DNA from: Dasyornis broadbenti
Taxonomy: Eukaryota; Chordata; Aves; Passeriformes; Dasyornithidae
DNA: 64,000 bases
NCBI GenBank assembly: GCA_013397935.1
Contig: VZRN01003448.1
Span: 414,559 to 478,558 of the forward strand
Reading direction: 5' to 3'
Of this stretch, positions 40,628 through 53,160 are shown piece by piece (within the stretch, counting starts at the first letter, position 1; the number at the start of each line of letters is the position of its first letter). The notes under the pieces were generated by a model. That model had not been told where the DNA came from, ran no database searches, and was given only the letters and a program-made list of their open reading frames with translations. The position numbers were made by a program, and so were the translations under genes.

Positions 40628-42106
40628 CTGAAATAACACGGGAAAAAAAAAAAATTAAGGGCTGCAAGGGCTGTTAGTTATGTTGCATACACTTAAAGTC
40701 AACTACAACACCTAAAAAGGCCTCCAAGACATGCAAGCAAAGTTTTATATTTCTAAAATAGGTTTCTATACTTATTTTTAAAGTTATCTGATGTGCAACC
40801 GTTCATCTGGTAGATTTACTGCAACCTTTCAAGATTTTAGCACAGCTCCATGTCCAAGTGATGATCCTCAGGAGCCAGTGTTGGGATTGACACCGTTTAA
40901 CACCTTTATCAGCCACATGGACAGTGGGGTTGAGGGCACCCTCAGCAAGTTTGTTGAAGAGACTGAGTTGTGGAGTTGACTCAGGAGGGAAAAGGTGCCC
41001 TCCATAGGGACCCTGACAGGCTTGAAAGGTGGGGCCTGTGCAAACCTCTTGGAAGTTCAAAGAGGCCAAGGATCTCTGAGTCAGGGTAATCCCAACACAA
41101 ATTGAGGCTGGGAAAATAATGGATTGAGAGCAGACCTGAGGAGGAGGAGGCGGATGAGAAGCACAACATGACCTGGAAATGTGAGTTGGCAGCCCAGAAA
41201 ACCAAATGTGTCCTGGGCTGCATCACAATAAGCTGGATCTCAAAGAAAGGAGATCTTTGCTCTTGTGAGACCCCACCTCAGTGACTGCATCCAGCTCTGG
41301 GGGCCACAGCATGAGGAGCATGGGGACCTATTGGAGCAAGCATAGAGAAAGCCATGAAAATGCTCTGAGGGCTGAGCACCTTGGCTCTGGAAACAGCCTG
41401 AGAGCTGAGGCTGTTCAGCTTGGAGAAGAAAAGGCTCCAGGGAGACCTTGGAGTCCTTCCCAGGGCATAAAGGGGCTCTAGAAGAGCTGGGGAGGGACTT
41501 TGGAGAAGGGATGGAGGGACAGGACAAGGGGGAATGGCTTCAAACTGAGAGAGGACAGGTTAGATTTGATATTGAGAAGAAATTTTTGACTCTCAGGGTC
41601 ATGAGGCCCTGGCACAGGGTGCCCAGAGAAGCTGTGGCTGCCCCATCCCTGAAAGTGTCCAAAGCCAGGTTGGATGGGGCTTGGAGCAACCTGGGATAGT
41701 GAAAGGTGTCTCTGATGATGGCAGGGGGTTGGAATGAAATGACCTTTAAGGTGCCTTCCAAGCCAAACTATTCTGTGGTATGAACTCAAGCTTTTGTAGT
41801 TGGAGAGAACTGCAAAGGACCTAAAGTCCTTTCCTACACACCAACACCCTTTAAATCATTTACCTCCAGGAGTATTTAAAGGGGTTTGAAAACGAAACAC
41901 TTGACTAAGGAACGAGGTTGTCCCTGACTTGAAGATAACTAATCCTTCAAGCATAAACTCAGTATGATTTTAACTAAGCAAAAATCCTCACATAGGCTAT
42001 AGAGATAAAATTTCATTACAATTAGCACGAGCACCTTTTCTTTTTTTTTTTTTAAAGGAATTATTGCAATCATGAACAATCAGAAAAATGTGTCTAAAAG
42101 AAGTAC
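40628..42106 (-). other. LRP1B intron (E8 to E9)
   Basis: 1.5-kb intron, most of it occupied by the CR1 copy at about 40878-41781. A T run lies at 42042-42053 close to the E8 donor. Confidence 0.85.
40878..41781 (+). mobile_element. CR1 LINE, 5'-truncated, end of ORF2 plus 3' UTR
   Basis: This is the longest CR1 copy here, antisense to LRP1B. Its first part translates as PVLGLTPFNTFISHMDSG and TLSKFVEETEL, which corresponds to the CR1 reverse-transcriptase segment around LFN-FI and the catalytic FADD box, here degraded to FVEE. Later words (ccttggctctggaaacag, ttcagcttggagaag, cagggtgcccagagaagctg) and the tail (cagggggttggaatg, ending attctgtgg) are standard CR1. Several stops and frameshifts break the frame, so it is dead. 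Confidence 0.9.
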
Positions 42107-42307
42107 CACAAAGATCGCCTTCATCAGATCCATCAGGACAATCTCTTCTCCCATTGCAGAGCTTCTCAGGCTGTAGGCAGATGGAGGTATCATTAGCACA
42201 AGGGTATTTTGGTGGTCCACACAAATAGCCCTCGCAATTATCCTCATCAGACTGATCCTCACAATCAATATCGCCATCACATAGCCACGCTTTGCTAATG
42301 CATCTCC
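42107..42307 (-). CDS. LRP1B: LRP1B exon E8: rest of LDLR class A repeat 7 and repeat 8
   Basis: The exon has 201 bases and is phase 1 at both ends. It finishes repeat 7 (GRCISKAWLCDGDIDC, then EDQSDEDNC) and encodes repeat 8, CGPPKYPCANDTSIC, LQPEKLCNGRRDC and PDGSDEGDLC. Repeat 8 is unusual in having CNG where other repeats have CDG and lysine (EKLC) where others have tryptophan; from memory, mammalian LRP1B also has CNG here. NDT is a potential glycosylation site. The acceptor is TTCCCCAAG and the donor TGTG|GTACTT. It is the last exon of ligand-binding cluster II. Confidence 0.94.
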
Positions 42308-45300
42308 CTTGGGGAAAAGAGACAATAAACACAGCAAATCAGACTGGAAGCAAACTTTAGGAGGGAAAAAGAAAAACCTTCAAAACAATATACAGATTTT
42401 TTTCTCTTTTTTTAAATTATGCTTTTCTATTATTAGTACTTTCCTCTTCGATGAGCAGAAAGAAACCAACTTGCACTTATAGTCTCAAGCATCATCCACA
42501 GCACTGTTGACAATCTAATTTTCCAAACACCAGTCCTACTTATTTCTGTGCTGAACAAAATGGCAAACAGGCAGGATACATCCTCGTAATCTGTTAAATA
42601 CACCAAATGATACTAAATTTTTAAATTATTTTTAATTTCTGCTTTTCTTCATCTCTCTTCCTTTATCCTATTCCTCCATAGGAGCAATGTTTCAATATAT
42701 GACTTTTAATTGGCGTGGATTTGCAAAGCAAAATTCTTTCTAGGAAGTATACACAACCCATTCCCCAGTGATGTCAGATAAATGATCAGCTTTTAGGGAA
42801 AATAACTACAGCAGATGACATTTCTTACATGATTTCAGTTTTGTCAAACCAGCTTTCAGATCACTTCTCAAAAAGGGAAAAAAAAAAAAAAAAACCTTGC
42901 GCTGACCATCCATGTTTACAAAAGCAAGACAGCCTCTTGATTAAAAAAGGGCTTTTAAACTTTAAAAAACATATAGGTATTAAACGAAAATCAACAAAGC
43001 CAGGGATTTTAAGAGATGAAAAAGAGCCAAGATTGTGAATGCTGACAGTTACAGGTGTGTGTGCCCTCCTGTGCCAACCTATTTTCAACTCTGAGGAATA
43101 AACTCGCAACCTACAACCAGGAGGGGTTAGTTGTAAATTTTGGTAACACCTAGATTAAACAGAAATGTCTTGTTCGCCATTTTCCAATTACTAGAGAACA
43201 GATAGAACCACAGGTTATGAAGCTGATATAGAATTTTATTTTTCCCTTCCCATGAATTAATTATGCAGAGAAAAATCAACTGAAACGGGAAAGAAGATCC
43301 TGGGAATGTTTAGTTCCATTGACAGCAATTCTGGTGGATGCCCAGGACTGACTGGAAATGACTGAAACTCTTAAGTTCAATCCTGCTCAGCATGAGCTGA
43401 CACGACTTTCTGCCCACCCTTCCCAGTTTATACAAGATCAGATTTCAATTTTCTTTGAAGAAATATTTGTTGGAGATTAGTTTAATGCATTTGGTTTGAC
43501 ATTTTCGTTTCCTTTGATGCAAAAAATGCTGATGTCCTCACAGAAAGCCAATGGGATAAAAGACAGTGAAATAAGAACAATGAAAAAAACCTATTCTTCA
43601 GCGCTCACAAGGCAAACGTGAGACTGTTTGAACTTTTGGTGAAGAAAAGTAAGAAGTGAAACTTCAGGATCATACTACATTGAGTGTGGGTTTAAACAAC
43701 AGAACATCATTTTACCAGTGCAAAATCAGCAAACAATGAGGTGTGTCAATTAGAATGAAAAGCTTCCACCCCTTTCTTTAGCAGCCTCAGTTCCAAAAAC
43801 CCCATACTGAAAAGACAGAATTGCACAGAAACAAGGAAACAAAATTGTGTGCATGATATGTATGCAGGTTATCATTACATGCAATCACAAGTGTTTCAAA
43901 AATTGTTCCTATTCTTTATTATCTTGAATGATCATTGATTTTATGTATTATTATATAACACAGCAGTAGAATGCGAGCTAATGGAAAATACCAACATCGA
44001 CCAAGCCAACCGTAACCCAAAGTAAATTGAAGCTGCTTCCAGTAGAGCTCCTAATCTGTTATTTTAATCTTTTATGCATTCAAATGTTTACAGAGAAAAT
44101 CAGTTTCCCTGCCTTTCTTGTACCTTAGTGAAGATATGTTTTATAATGAGAGATTCATCTTTCATTATGATAGATGTGACATGTTCTTAAGTAGAATATA
44201 CTTTCAAGGAATTAATCTCTGCCAAGGTTCTAAAGAGATGGACTTAATGAAATATTATGACTGTCTTGAATTCGTTACTTAAAATTCACTGAAGTATTTT
44301 TCCTTTATTGCCCCTTAGTGAAACTCACACTTCTGATTTCCAGGAACCTTTTCAGTAAAACTCCATCATAAATTAATTGCTTCAATGGATATATCTGCCC
44401 TTTTCCACAGCTCTTTAGTGTAACACATTGAAACAGAAGATCTGACAAACAAGTATGTGGGAAAGCTTGATCCAAATGCTTCTCCAGTTTTTTTTATTTC
44501 CAACAAATATTATCAAGTACAACAGAATTAACTATTTATATACCCTTTCAGTCTTTGTCAGGATACTGAACCCAGGACGTTTTTTGACTGCTTACATATT
44601 CAACCATAGGAAAACTACCTTGGTGGAGCAGAAATTGCACTGTTTCCTCTTGCAGCTAATTCTTATTGCCTCAAGCTGTAATGTAATACCTTCCTAACCT
44701 ACAGAATGGACTCAATCTCATTCCCATCAACATTCACGAATGTTCCAATCCGACACATTTAACAAAATACTGTGATGGCCAATGATTTCACTTGTCCTGT
44801 AAAACACACCTGGCATTTAGACTGAATCACATTGTTTCAAAAATGTGGTCGTTTCTCATATTTAAAGCTTTTAGTGGAAAGCAGATGTTTATAAATGACT
44901 CCTGGATGAGATAGGATTTTAAAAAAAATGGACCTAAAGAAGAAAGCAGTTACTACAGAGAACAGTGGTACCATGAACTAAGGATAAAAATACTAATTTC
45001 CTCATCATGTTTCTGGAAAATCTTTCCTTCCCAGCCTTGCTCAGCACCAGCTTCTTTCCGCTTGTCACACATCTACATCTGGACTCTGACAATCCCCATC
45101 CAGACTGCTCCGGTGCTGCTGTTGCTATGTTCTTCCAGTAGCACCGTGATCAGCACCCATTGACTTGATTTCCTCTATGTCCATTCCTTATTTTCCATTC
45201 CAAAGAAATACTGCTTCTTTCCTCATATTCTTTTTTCCCCCCTCTAATACACTATTATATGTAAGGGGGGGAAAAAAAAAAAAAAGACAAAAAGAAAATA

Positions 45301-48300
45301 TAAAGCGACAGTCCCCAGAGTAGCATCAGAAATGGTAGGATAACAATAACTGCTGCTTGAAAAGAGACCAGTATGACAGACATTACAGTTCAGATGTACT
45401 GCTTGCTAAACTGAAGTATTCATGGCCCTTTTGCATTTGCCTTCACAGAAATACTTTATTATGCTCATTAGAGTAATTAGGTGACATTTTAAGTGAGATT
45501 GCAGAGATTCTGCTCTTGGTCTAACAGCACTAACTGAAAAGTAGGCAAATGGAATAAAAAGGATAAATTTATGTAGTACATAAAACTGAGCTGAAGTATG
45601 AGCTTGTAATAACTTCTGGAGGACAGAATTAGAATTTAAAATGGAAAGTTGGATCTTAGTACAATTTAAATTAGTCTAGTCTAATTTAAAAGAAGCCTAA
45701 TCTAATTTAAAATCAGAAAATAATTGACTACTCTTGGGTTGCTTCTAGCCAATCTCAATCAGGTAATCACTGCTTCTCATATGCTACTGCTGTGCAACCT
45801 CTAGCATATTTTTCATCACACAGCACTACAAACAAATATGAGATGTTTTTAAAAAAAAATAGGAAAAACAATTCTGAAATCTGGTAGCTCAAGTACCCTG
45901 CAACATTTTGAATACAGCAGCTCGAGGACTGCCCAGGTCAGACAGATCCAGTGAGACCAAAAAAAAAAAAAATTATAAAGGTGTAAAAACATAAAACAAA
46001 AAATGGAAGATATGCAAGGGAAGAAATTAAAGTATTTGTTTATTCAACAAATAATGTTTTTAGGGAGACATATGGCAGAAGTCATTCAATATCCAAAAGA
46101 GTCAGATGACTTGTTAGAAATAAAATGTTCCACTACTAGAGGTAAACTAGAAAAGGCCATCTATATAAGTTAAAGAATACCCTCTGTCATATGATCTTAA
46201 CTGAATATTGGAAAAGGAGCTGGCTATGATGTGCTCCTGAGATCACCATCACCTTTTCCCCAAAACAGAAAAATCCTTTTTGGCTGAATGCTGACAAATT
46301 CTGGTTTTGCCGCTTGGCACTCCTGCCCGTGGCATTGGGACACATGAACCAAAGCCACAGAAGCCACAGTAAGGAAAGACCCTGCAGCTGCTCTTTACTG
46401 CCATCAAATGAAAGGAAATAAGCAAAAAAGGGCAGTAACATCTCACTACTACCCTTCTCACCAAGTGCCATTCCCCTCCCAAAGTACCGGGGAAGGAAAT
46501 GCTGCAGCTCCCTCCACTCACACATTCCTACACAGACCCATCACATTCCATCAGATGTCACCACCCAGCAGTCTCTAAGGGGAGAATTAGCCAACACCTC
46601 CTCATCTGAACAACTGGAATACATCTGGAAGCCAGACAGCATCATTTCTTTAGAATCATGTGCAGAGAAAATCACATTTCTTCTGAAACATTCCAGTGAC
46701 AATTTCTCATAAACCCATTGTTACTCCTTTGTCCAAACCACATGGAACAAACTGAAAAGTAGCTAAACAAATGTTTGCCTTTGAGGTTTTCTCCTACGTG
46801 AATTACCAACATGCCTCCTCCAGAACTGCAGTTTTGCTCCTTCCAGGACTGATGGAAGGAAAATTGCGAAAGAAAACCACATTATGACTGTCATAACTGG
46901 CTGCTCAAGTGGTGTCTCCACACAACAAACAAGCACAATTGCATTTTCCTCCAAATCAAAGCCATATACCCTTGAATTTAGCAAATGTTGGATGAAAATA
47001 GGTTTTTTGCTGTATTTTTTATGTGACAGCCAGAGATGTCACCTTTCATCCTGTAAACTGAGATACTGCCCTCCTCACACACAGCTGCAAACACAGGGCA
47101 GTCTGTAAAGAGGCAATGCAGTTTGGAATGTGGACTTTGAAAGGGGCTTCTAGTTCTCTGTTAAAAAGCCAACTCATTCAGACAATTATGCTGAAATTAA
47201 ACACTTGCTATTTCCTGTTGTTATAGCAGCTGTCTTTTAGCTTACCACCAGAAAATGGTTTCCATTCTCTGCTTCTCAAATCATTCTGGATAGGTAAGAA
47301 ACCAAAGCCCAGCCCAAGAAGAAAGGTTTTCTAAAAGATAATAAAGCCTAATAACTAAAATCTACACTTCATCTTGTATTCCACACTGCCTCTAACCTCT
47401 CTGCTTTCTCTTAACTATAGTAGCATCATCTTATCAGCTTTCCAGATGCAGCTGATGAAAACAAAACTCTTCTATTGAGATTTCACCTTTCTTTTCTCTC
47501 ATAACTCTGCTTTGGTCACTGGGATTGGTGTTCCATTTTCCCCATTTAGGCACTAGGAAATCCACCTCTTTTTGGTGCTGTTTCCTGTGTCAGGGTTTCT
47601 ATCAATGAGTCTGTTGCAGCAAACAGACCACTCTGTTGGGAGTGAATAATCCATTTTTACTTGTAGAAAGTGTTTCGTTTAACAGCTACTTATTCCACAC
47701 ATCTTTATGGAAATAGTAAAAACACATTGGGAAATGTTTTATTCAGAAAAATTTCAGTATTCCATATTTCTTTGTGCAGACATTGTGATTTTTATAACTT
47801 TAAAATCCAAGTAACAGCAAGATACTTCTGGACAGAGATCACACAACCTGTCTGCAGCATTTATCATGCCCAGCTATAACCCAGGCCTTGGAATGGGTTC
47901 TCCTTTCCTTCAATAATTATAGTTGCCTAGAGGCAACAATATTACTGCTTCTTATAGCCTTAATTAAATTTTGTTGTGGAAGTTATTTTAGCTCTAATAT
48001 TCCATCAAGCTTTTATAGAAAGTTCAAAAAATATTAATACAAACCTGACATACATTAATTTCTTCCTTAACTGGACTTTCCCTTAAAAAAAAAAAAGTTC
48101 AATCTAAACATTATTTTGCATAATATCCTCATGCAATGATTGCCACATTCTTTTCACACTTTTAGTGAAGCAGACTTAAAGAAAAAAAAAAAATTAACAT
48201 TCTCAAAGAACGTATTTTTCTTCCAATACTACACTTCAAACTTCCAGTGGTGTAGTTCTAATTCTTTGAAGTATTCAAGGTACTTTACACCATTTTACTC

Positions 48301-48624
48301 AACTTACTTCTAGGGCCAAAAACGGAAGCCAGAAGAAAATACCTGAACTTTGGAGTACTATTAAATGCTATATTTAAGTATTTAGTGTGATGTAGTATCA
48401 TAGAGAGTGGTTTTGGCTTTAAGAAATCTCAAAACTCATGCATTTTATATTGCAAAGCAGGAAAGAGGTCACGTAAATCAATATTATTTTCCTGGTAGGA
48501 ATACAATAAGTAACCTCACCTCAGTAGTGCTGAACACTAAAAGCGTTAGTTACGGAGCGGATATGTGATCAAACACACCCACACACACAGTAAGTGAGAG
48601 GAAAATGCATTTGCAAGAACATAC
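42308..48624 (-). other. LRP1B intron (E7 to E8)
   Basis: 6.3-kb AT-rich intron with scattered A runs (42879-42894, 45271-45284, 45959-45973, 48084-48096). No exon, RNA gene or recognised transposon. Confidence 0.75.
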
Positions 48625-48807
48625 CTGTACTCTTGCAGGAGAACTTTGTTTTCTCATCACACGCTCGCAGAGTTCCATTACAGCCTTTCTCATCACTGCC
48701 ATCTTCACAGTCCTTCTCTCCATCACAGCGCCACAGCTCAGGAACGCAGTTCCCATCGGGACTGCACTGAAATTCCCTCCCACTGCACCTTCCAGGAGAG
48801 GGAGTTT
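48625..48807 (-). CDS. LRP1B: LRP1B exon E7: LDLR class A repeat 6 and start of repeat 7
   Basis: The exon has 183 bases and is phase 1 at both ends. After a linker (TPSPGR) it encodes repeat 6, CSGREFQCSPDGNC then VPELWRCDGEKDCEDGSDE and KGC, and the first part of repeat 7, CDEKTKFSCKST. Two AG sites are possible at the 5' edge; only the outer one, TTTTTCTAAG, keeps the reading frame from E6, while the inner TCCTGGAAG would shift it. The donor is ACAG|GTATGT. A long T-rich tract lies at 48852-48894, just upstream in transcript terms, and reads as A-rich on the coding strand. Confidence 0.92.
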
Positions 48808-50550
48808 CTTAGAAAAATAAGAATTACATTGAAGAATTTGCTGGTGGGAGGTTTTTTGTTTTTTTTTTTTTTTTTTTTTGTTTTTTTTTTTTTCCATTCC
48901 AAGTCTACACTGGCTTAGAAACCTCTTCCTAACCAAAGCCAAAATCATAGTACCCAAGTATAACACTCAAAATGCCCTGTTCCATCCTTTAACTCATCAC
49001 TCCAACACAAGCTTTCAGACAAACTCTTCCTCATCCTGCTCTCTTCCTTCACTCCCCCCTCCACCACAGGCTCACAGGCAATGCCAGTCTTCATTTCTTT
49101 TTTTTTTGACATCTGTCAGACAGGAATGAGTTTGGAGCTGTAAGGAGGACCAAGGCTGAGGAAGTTCTCCTGGTGCTTTGTAAGCCCTGTCTTTAATCCT
49201 CCAGCTGGTTTCTCTCCTCCTCATTCTCGTCTTTTTACCCAACAAGGTCCATCTCCTAATTCACAAAACGCAAAGGTCTCACCTGTGCCCTAATAGGCCC
49301 CCACCCCTGCCTCGTTTGTGCTGTTACAGCACTGCCAGAGCAGCTGTTGCTGTTCCAAATTCCACAGCAAGGAGCTTCACTCAGTGCAGCCCTGGAATCA
49401 GCGCTGACTGCTTCAAAGGGTAATTACCGTGTGATTTTAATTATTCATCACATACATAATTCTCTAAGCATCTTCTAGCTTATGGCCTTTTCAATTTTAT
49501 TCTTTTCCCAAACTATTACCACTGTATTTCTATTATTTAATAACATACTAATGACAATAACATGAACTTTAAAGTAATGGCATACTTATACTTTCCTGGT
49601 TGTACCAAAAAGCATTATTCAAATAAATTCTTATAGCGCTGTTTATAAATATACATTTTATTTTATTTAACATTGTTTTGTTGGTTTTTTTCCTACATAA
49701 TCTATATTCTTGTTTTCCATCGTAAAAAGTTAGAGGGAGGCTTTAAGTTTCAAAATGGAAATGAACAGGGGTGAAAGTGGGTTGTTCAGTTCCAGACTAA
49801 CCATTTTGATAGAGATAACAAACAAAAATTTTGTGAACATATAAAAATTAAGGGCTTTACTTATTCTGGAATTCTGATAATTCATTTATTTGTTTAAGAT
49901 CTGCAATTAGATTTAGAACACAAAGTCATGAAAAGGGACAGATAACATTGTGTACAATTACTTTGTTGTAGCAAAAAACATGAGGAAACTATGAAAGCTA
50001 TTCCTTCATTCTGACCTGATTATTCTTTATCCTTTGCTACACACATCCTTCCCTTCTCTCTCTGCCCAAATAAATACAACATACGGCATTTTAATGGGAC
50101 TGTAGTTTGTTAAAATGCTTTTACGTGAAAAAAAAAAAACCCACAAACTCAAAGAGCTGGATCACACAGAAATGAGAGTATTATTGTTCCACTGCATGAA
50201 AAAAACCAGAAAATATCGATAATAATTTAAAGAATGCTTCTTACTGTCTCTTCACTTAGACAGCATGCATCTCTGTAATAAGACAAACACCACATCTAGC
50301 ATAAATCACTGAAGTAAAACTATTAAACTCATCTCAGTGCAGTACCCATTGTTTTCAAATGCATTCCTCTTCCATGACACACTTCTCTGTTATCACATTG
50401 CACTTGACACATTTCCCATTCCAACCTTTACCAAGGTTAAAAGCATCTTCTCTTTTTCCACTGGCTGAAGGTCAGGTATTTATAACAAATTATTATCTGT
50501 GTTTATAAGTATTAAAATGCATGAAGAAAAAAAAAACAAACAAATCTAAC
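48808..50550 (-). other. LRP1B intron (E6 to E7)
   Basis: 1.7-kb intron with the T-rich tract at 48852-48894. A GC-moderate segment at about 49060-49420 has no recognisable product. Confidence 0.8.
48852..48894. repeat. T-rich homopolymer tract
   Basis: About 43 bases of T broken only by single G bases. Apparent phenylalanine- or lysine-rich frames here are artefacts. Confidence 0.9.
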
Positions 50551-50718
50551 CTTCCTTGCTGCAGTTTGTTTTGGTTTCGTCACTGAAATCTCCACAGTCG
50601 TTGTCACCATCACATGCCCAGTGAGTCGGGATACATCTGCCGTTCTGACACCTGAACTGATCAGCAGAGCACGAGTGAACGCAGCCCAGCTCGTCACTTC
50701 CATCACCACAGTCGTCAT
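50551..50718 (-). CDS. LRP1B: LRP1B exon E6: second half of LDLR class A repeat 4 and repeat 5
   Basis: The exon has 168 bases and is phase 1 at both ends. It completes repeat 4 with DDDCGDGSDELGC, then encodes repeat 5, CSADQFRCQNGRC followed by IPTHWACDGDNDCGDFSDE and a final NC. Both calcium cages have their full set of acidic residues. The acceptor is AACATTTCCAG. The donor reads GAAG|GTTAGA, which is weaker than consensus because T replaces the usual A or G at +3 and A replaces G at +6. The translated end, TKTNCSKE, joins in frame to E7. Confidence 0.93.
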
Positions 50719-51748
50719 CTGGAAATGTTAATAAGTTAAAGTATTTTAAAATATAACATATCTGAATAAAATATGTAAGGAGGGAAAATTATTTTGAAAA
50801 AGGCAAGAGGAAAAAAAAAAAAGTGCAGTAAATAAAATAGTATTGTTTACTGCCCATAGGGATATAGTCAAATTATTTCTAATGCAACTAATACCGTAAA
50901 TCTTATTTACCAACAGCATTCAACTCTGTCATTTTGGTTGGACTAACCTCTTAGTTATTCAGTCAGAGACAGCAGCAAGCATGAGAAGGCTGTAGAATTT
51001 CCTAATTTCTTTAGCTGTGTGTAACTACAGGGGGTTCCAAACACAGTGGGTTTACTTTATTCTCTGTGATAACCTAAGATACTTAACCACAGACCCCGAA
51101 TGCCTCGTATAAACCAAAATGGAAACCTGAGGAATTTGTTTTCAATAGTATTTCAATAGTATTAAAGTTTGTTTCCGTGCGTTTACAGCAGTGCGAAGTG
51201 GAGAAAGCACATCAATAATCGAGGACTGCAGTTTCTCATTACTCTAATGTTGTAGTCATTACAACAGTCTTAGGGCAATTCCCGTAATTTGATCACGGTC
51301 ATCAAGGGAGGAAGAAGATAAATACGTTAGGTACACTCTAAAGGGTCTCCATCAACAGAATTTCAGTCAGCACACTGTGATCATTTCGGGAATTTGTCCA
51401 TTTACAGCTACAAAACTCCTGGAGGACAAATAAAATTATAGTAACACCAAATGCTTTGGACCAACCCAATGTTATTAGGGCTGGTGTGACACCACTCCCA
51501 CACCACAAGCTCAGAGAGGAGATTCATTTTAACATTCAAATATGTACTCTTTCAGCCAAAAGAATGAAATACATTGCAAAGTCTTTCTGGCTTTCACTCT
51601 TGAGAGGTGCTATTTATTTAATTGAACTTGTCCACAAACAACAAAAAATCAGATATATTGGTCACTGAAACTATGTTGTTTTCTAAAACCAGAAAACACT
51701 TGTATAAGCAATGGTTTTGCATTTCTTTCTTCTTCTTTTTTTTTTTTT

Positions 51749-51771
51749 NNNNNNNNNNNNNNNNNNNNNNN
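51749..51771. other. Assembly gap (23 N)
   Basis: Unknown bases within a T run, so probably a homopolymer that could not be read. It is intronic and does not affect the exons called. Confidence 0.98.
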
Positions 51772-52021
51772 TTTTTTTAAATAATGAATCATCATACTTT
51801 GTCCTACATAATAGAGTATTTATACTTATTATCATATCCAATGCCCCATTCCTTTTTATGAAACTTTAATGTCGCTGATGTCTAGGCCAGGTCAGTGATT
51901 TAAAATGCTTTATTTGTTCTCTGACCACTTACAAGCCAATATGAGTCTCAGAAAAGAAAGAGTATCAAAGCAATATTTATGTAATATCCATCAAATTAAT
52001 TTCAGATATAGGGTACTTGAT

Positions 52022-52027
52022 ACTTGC
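52022..52027 (-). promoter_or_regulatory. LRP1B: Non-canonical GC splice donor of E5
   Basis: Read on the minus strand, the junction is CAG|GCAAGT. Apart from C at +2 it matches the ideal donor, as is typical of functional GC donors (established splicing knowledge). The resulting codon, G plus AT for aspartate, gives CDSDDDCGDGSDE, the expected calcium-binding segment. Confidence 0.88.
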
Positions 52028-52108
52028 CTGAATCACAGAGCCACTTGCTGCTAATGCATCTTCCATTTCTGCAGATAAATTGAGTTAGTGGCTCACATGT
52101 TGGGAATT
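52028..52108 (-). CDS. LRP1B: LRP1B exon E5: first half of LDLR class A repeat 4
   Basis: This is the shortest exon in the window, 81 bases, phase 1 at both ends. It encodes EFPTCEPLTQFICRNGRC and ISSKWLCDS, that is, the first half of class A repeat 4; the acidic calcium-binding half lies in E6. The acceptor is ACTTTCACAG. The donor is not GT: the boundary that keeps the frame reads CAG|GCAAGT, a GC donor with otherwise perfect consensus. Using the nearby GT four bases further on would put a TGA stop at the start of E6, so the GC donor is well supported. Skipping this exon would keep the frame but destroy the repeat. Confidence 0.92.
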
Positions 52109-53160
52109 CTGTGAAAGTGTTCAAAAAGAAATAAAAACTATTTAACGCACATCCTCATCAGCAACGTTCTGCCACCTTCCTGTATGCATAAATTATGTAA
52201 GTGCCTTGTGGCAAACATTTCCACCTTCCACGTACTTCATCTGGAGAGGGGAAAAGGTGGGACACCAAAAGGAAGAGATAAAAAAGGTTTAAAGTGTAAA
52301 TACTGTCTAAACCCTCCCCTTCTCCAGAATGGACCATGAAATCCATTACTCTGTGGTAAATCACATGGTCCCACGTTCCCATCAGAGCGGGGCTGGTTTT
52401 CCCACTAACCACGCTAATATTTAAGACTAACTACGGCTTGGTGAGCGATACAAACTGTATTTTCCAAGCGCTTATTTACACAGGGGTTCTCCAATTGCAA
52501 CAGCACTGCCAGGAAGAGAGAGGAAATGGAGAACTGTAAAGTGGGAAGGTTAAGTACCAAGCTAAAGAACAGCCAAGAAATAAAGTTACTCTACACCGGC
52601 ATAATAAAATCCGAAATTAAAATGTCAGCATTTACAAGCAATTCCTCCAAGCATTCCAGTAAAGCAGTAGAAATCGGAGACAATATAATTCATAAAGGAT
52701 CATCTGTATTGAACACAGATACTTGTTTTTATAATTATCTAATACGCTTCTGTGTAGAGCAACTTAAATATAATCTGAATTTTTTCAGACTTCTTTTTCT
52801 TCTAAAGCAAATGACATAGGTACGTGTGTGCATTTGTTATTCATCTGCTAAACACTTCGGAAAATCTGAAGAGTTTTTCTAAACTTTTGTAACGAATAAA
52901 AGTAAGTTTTTTTTATTTTACTGAAGCTTGGAAAGTTTTGGTTTAAAGTGTGTCACGCATGAAGTGCTAAACACAACTGCCTGAATAAAATAGTAGATTT
53001 AAAATTAAAAAACAAACAAACAAAATACAAAAATAAATAGAGATCACCAAAAATCCCATTGGACAGGTGACCATCCTGCTTCACAACAGAATAGGGTGGG
53101 AATAAAAGCTACCATTGAAGACAACATTTTGTCAATTACATGTAGAAAGTTCTTGCTTTC

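Larger units (their letters stand above)
50719..52027 (-). other. LRP1B intron (E5 to E6), GC-AG type
   Basis: 1.3-kb intron that interrupts LDLR-A repeat 4. It begins with GCAAGT, not GTAAGT, and ends TTTCCAG. It holds the small assembly gap at 51749-51771. Confidence 0.85.

Noticed and set aside
41240..41789. Several overlapping open frames on both strands
   Set aside because: They lie within the CR1 element and reflect its GC-rich 3' part, not host genes.
48550..48966. 138-residue minus-strand open frame with a lysine run
   Set aside because: It is an out-of-phase reading of exon E7 extended through a T-rich tract; the correct frame gives LDLR-A repeats.
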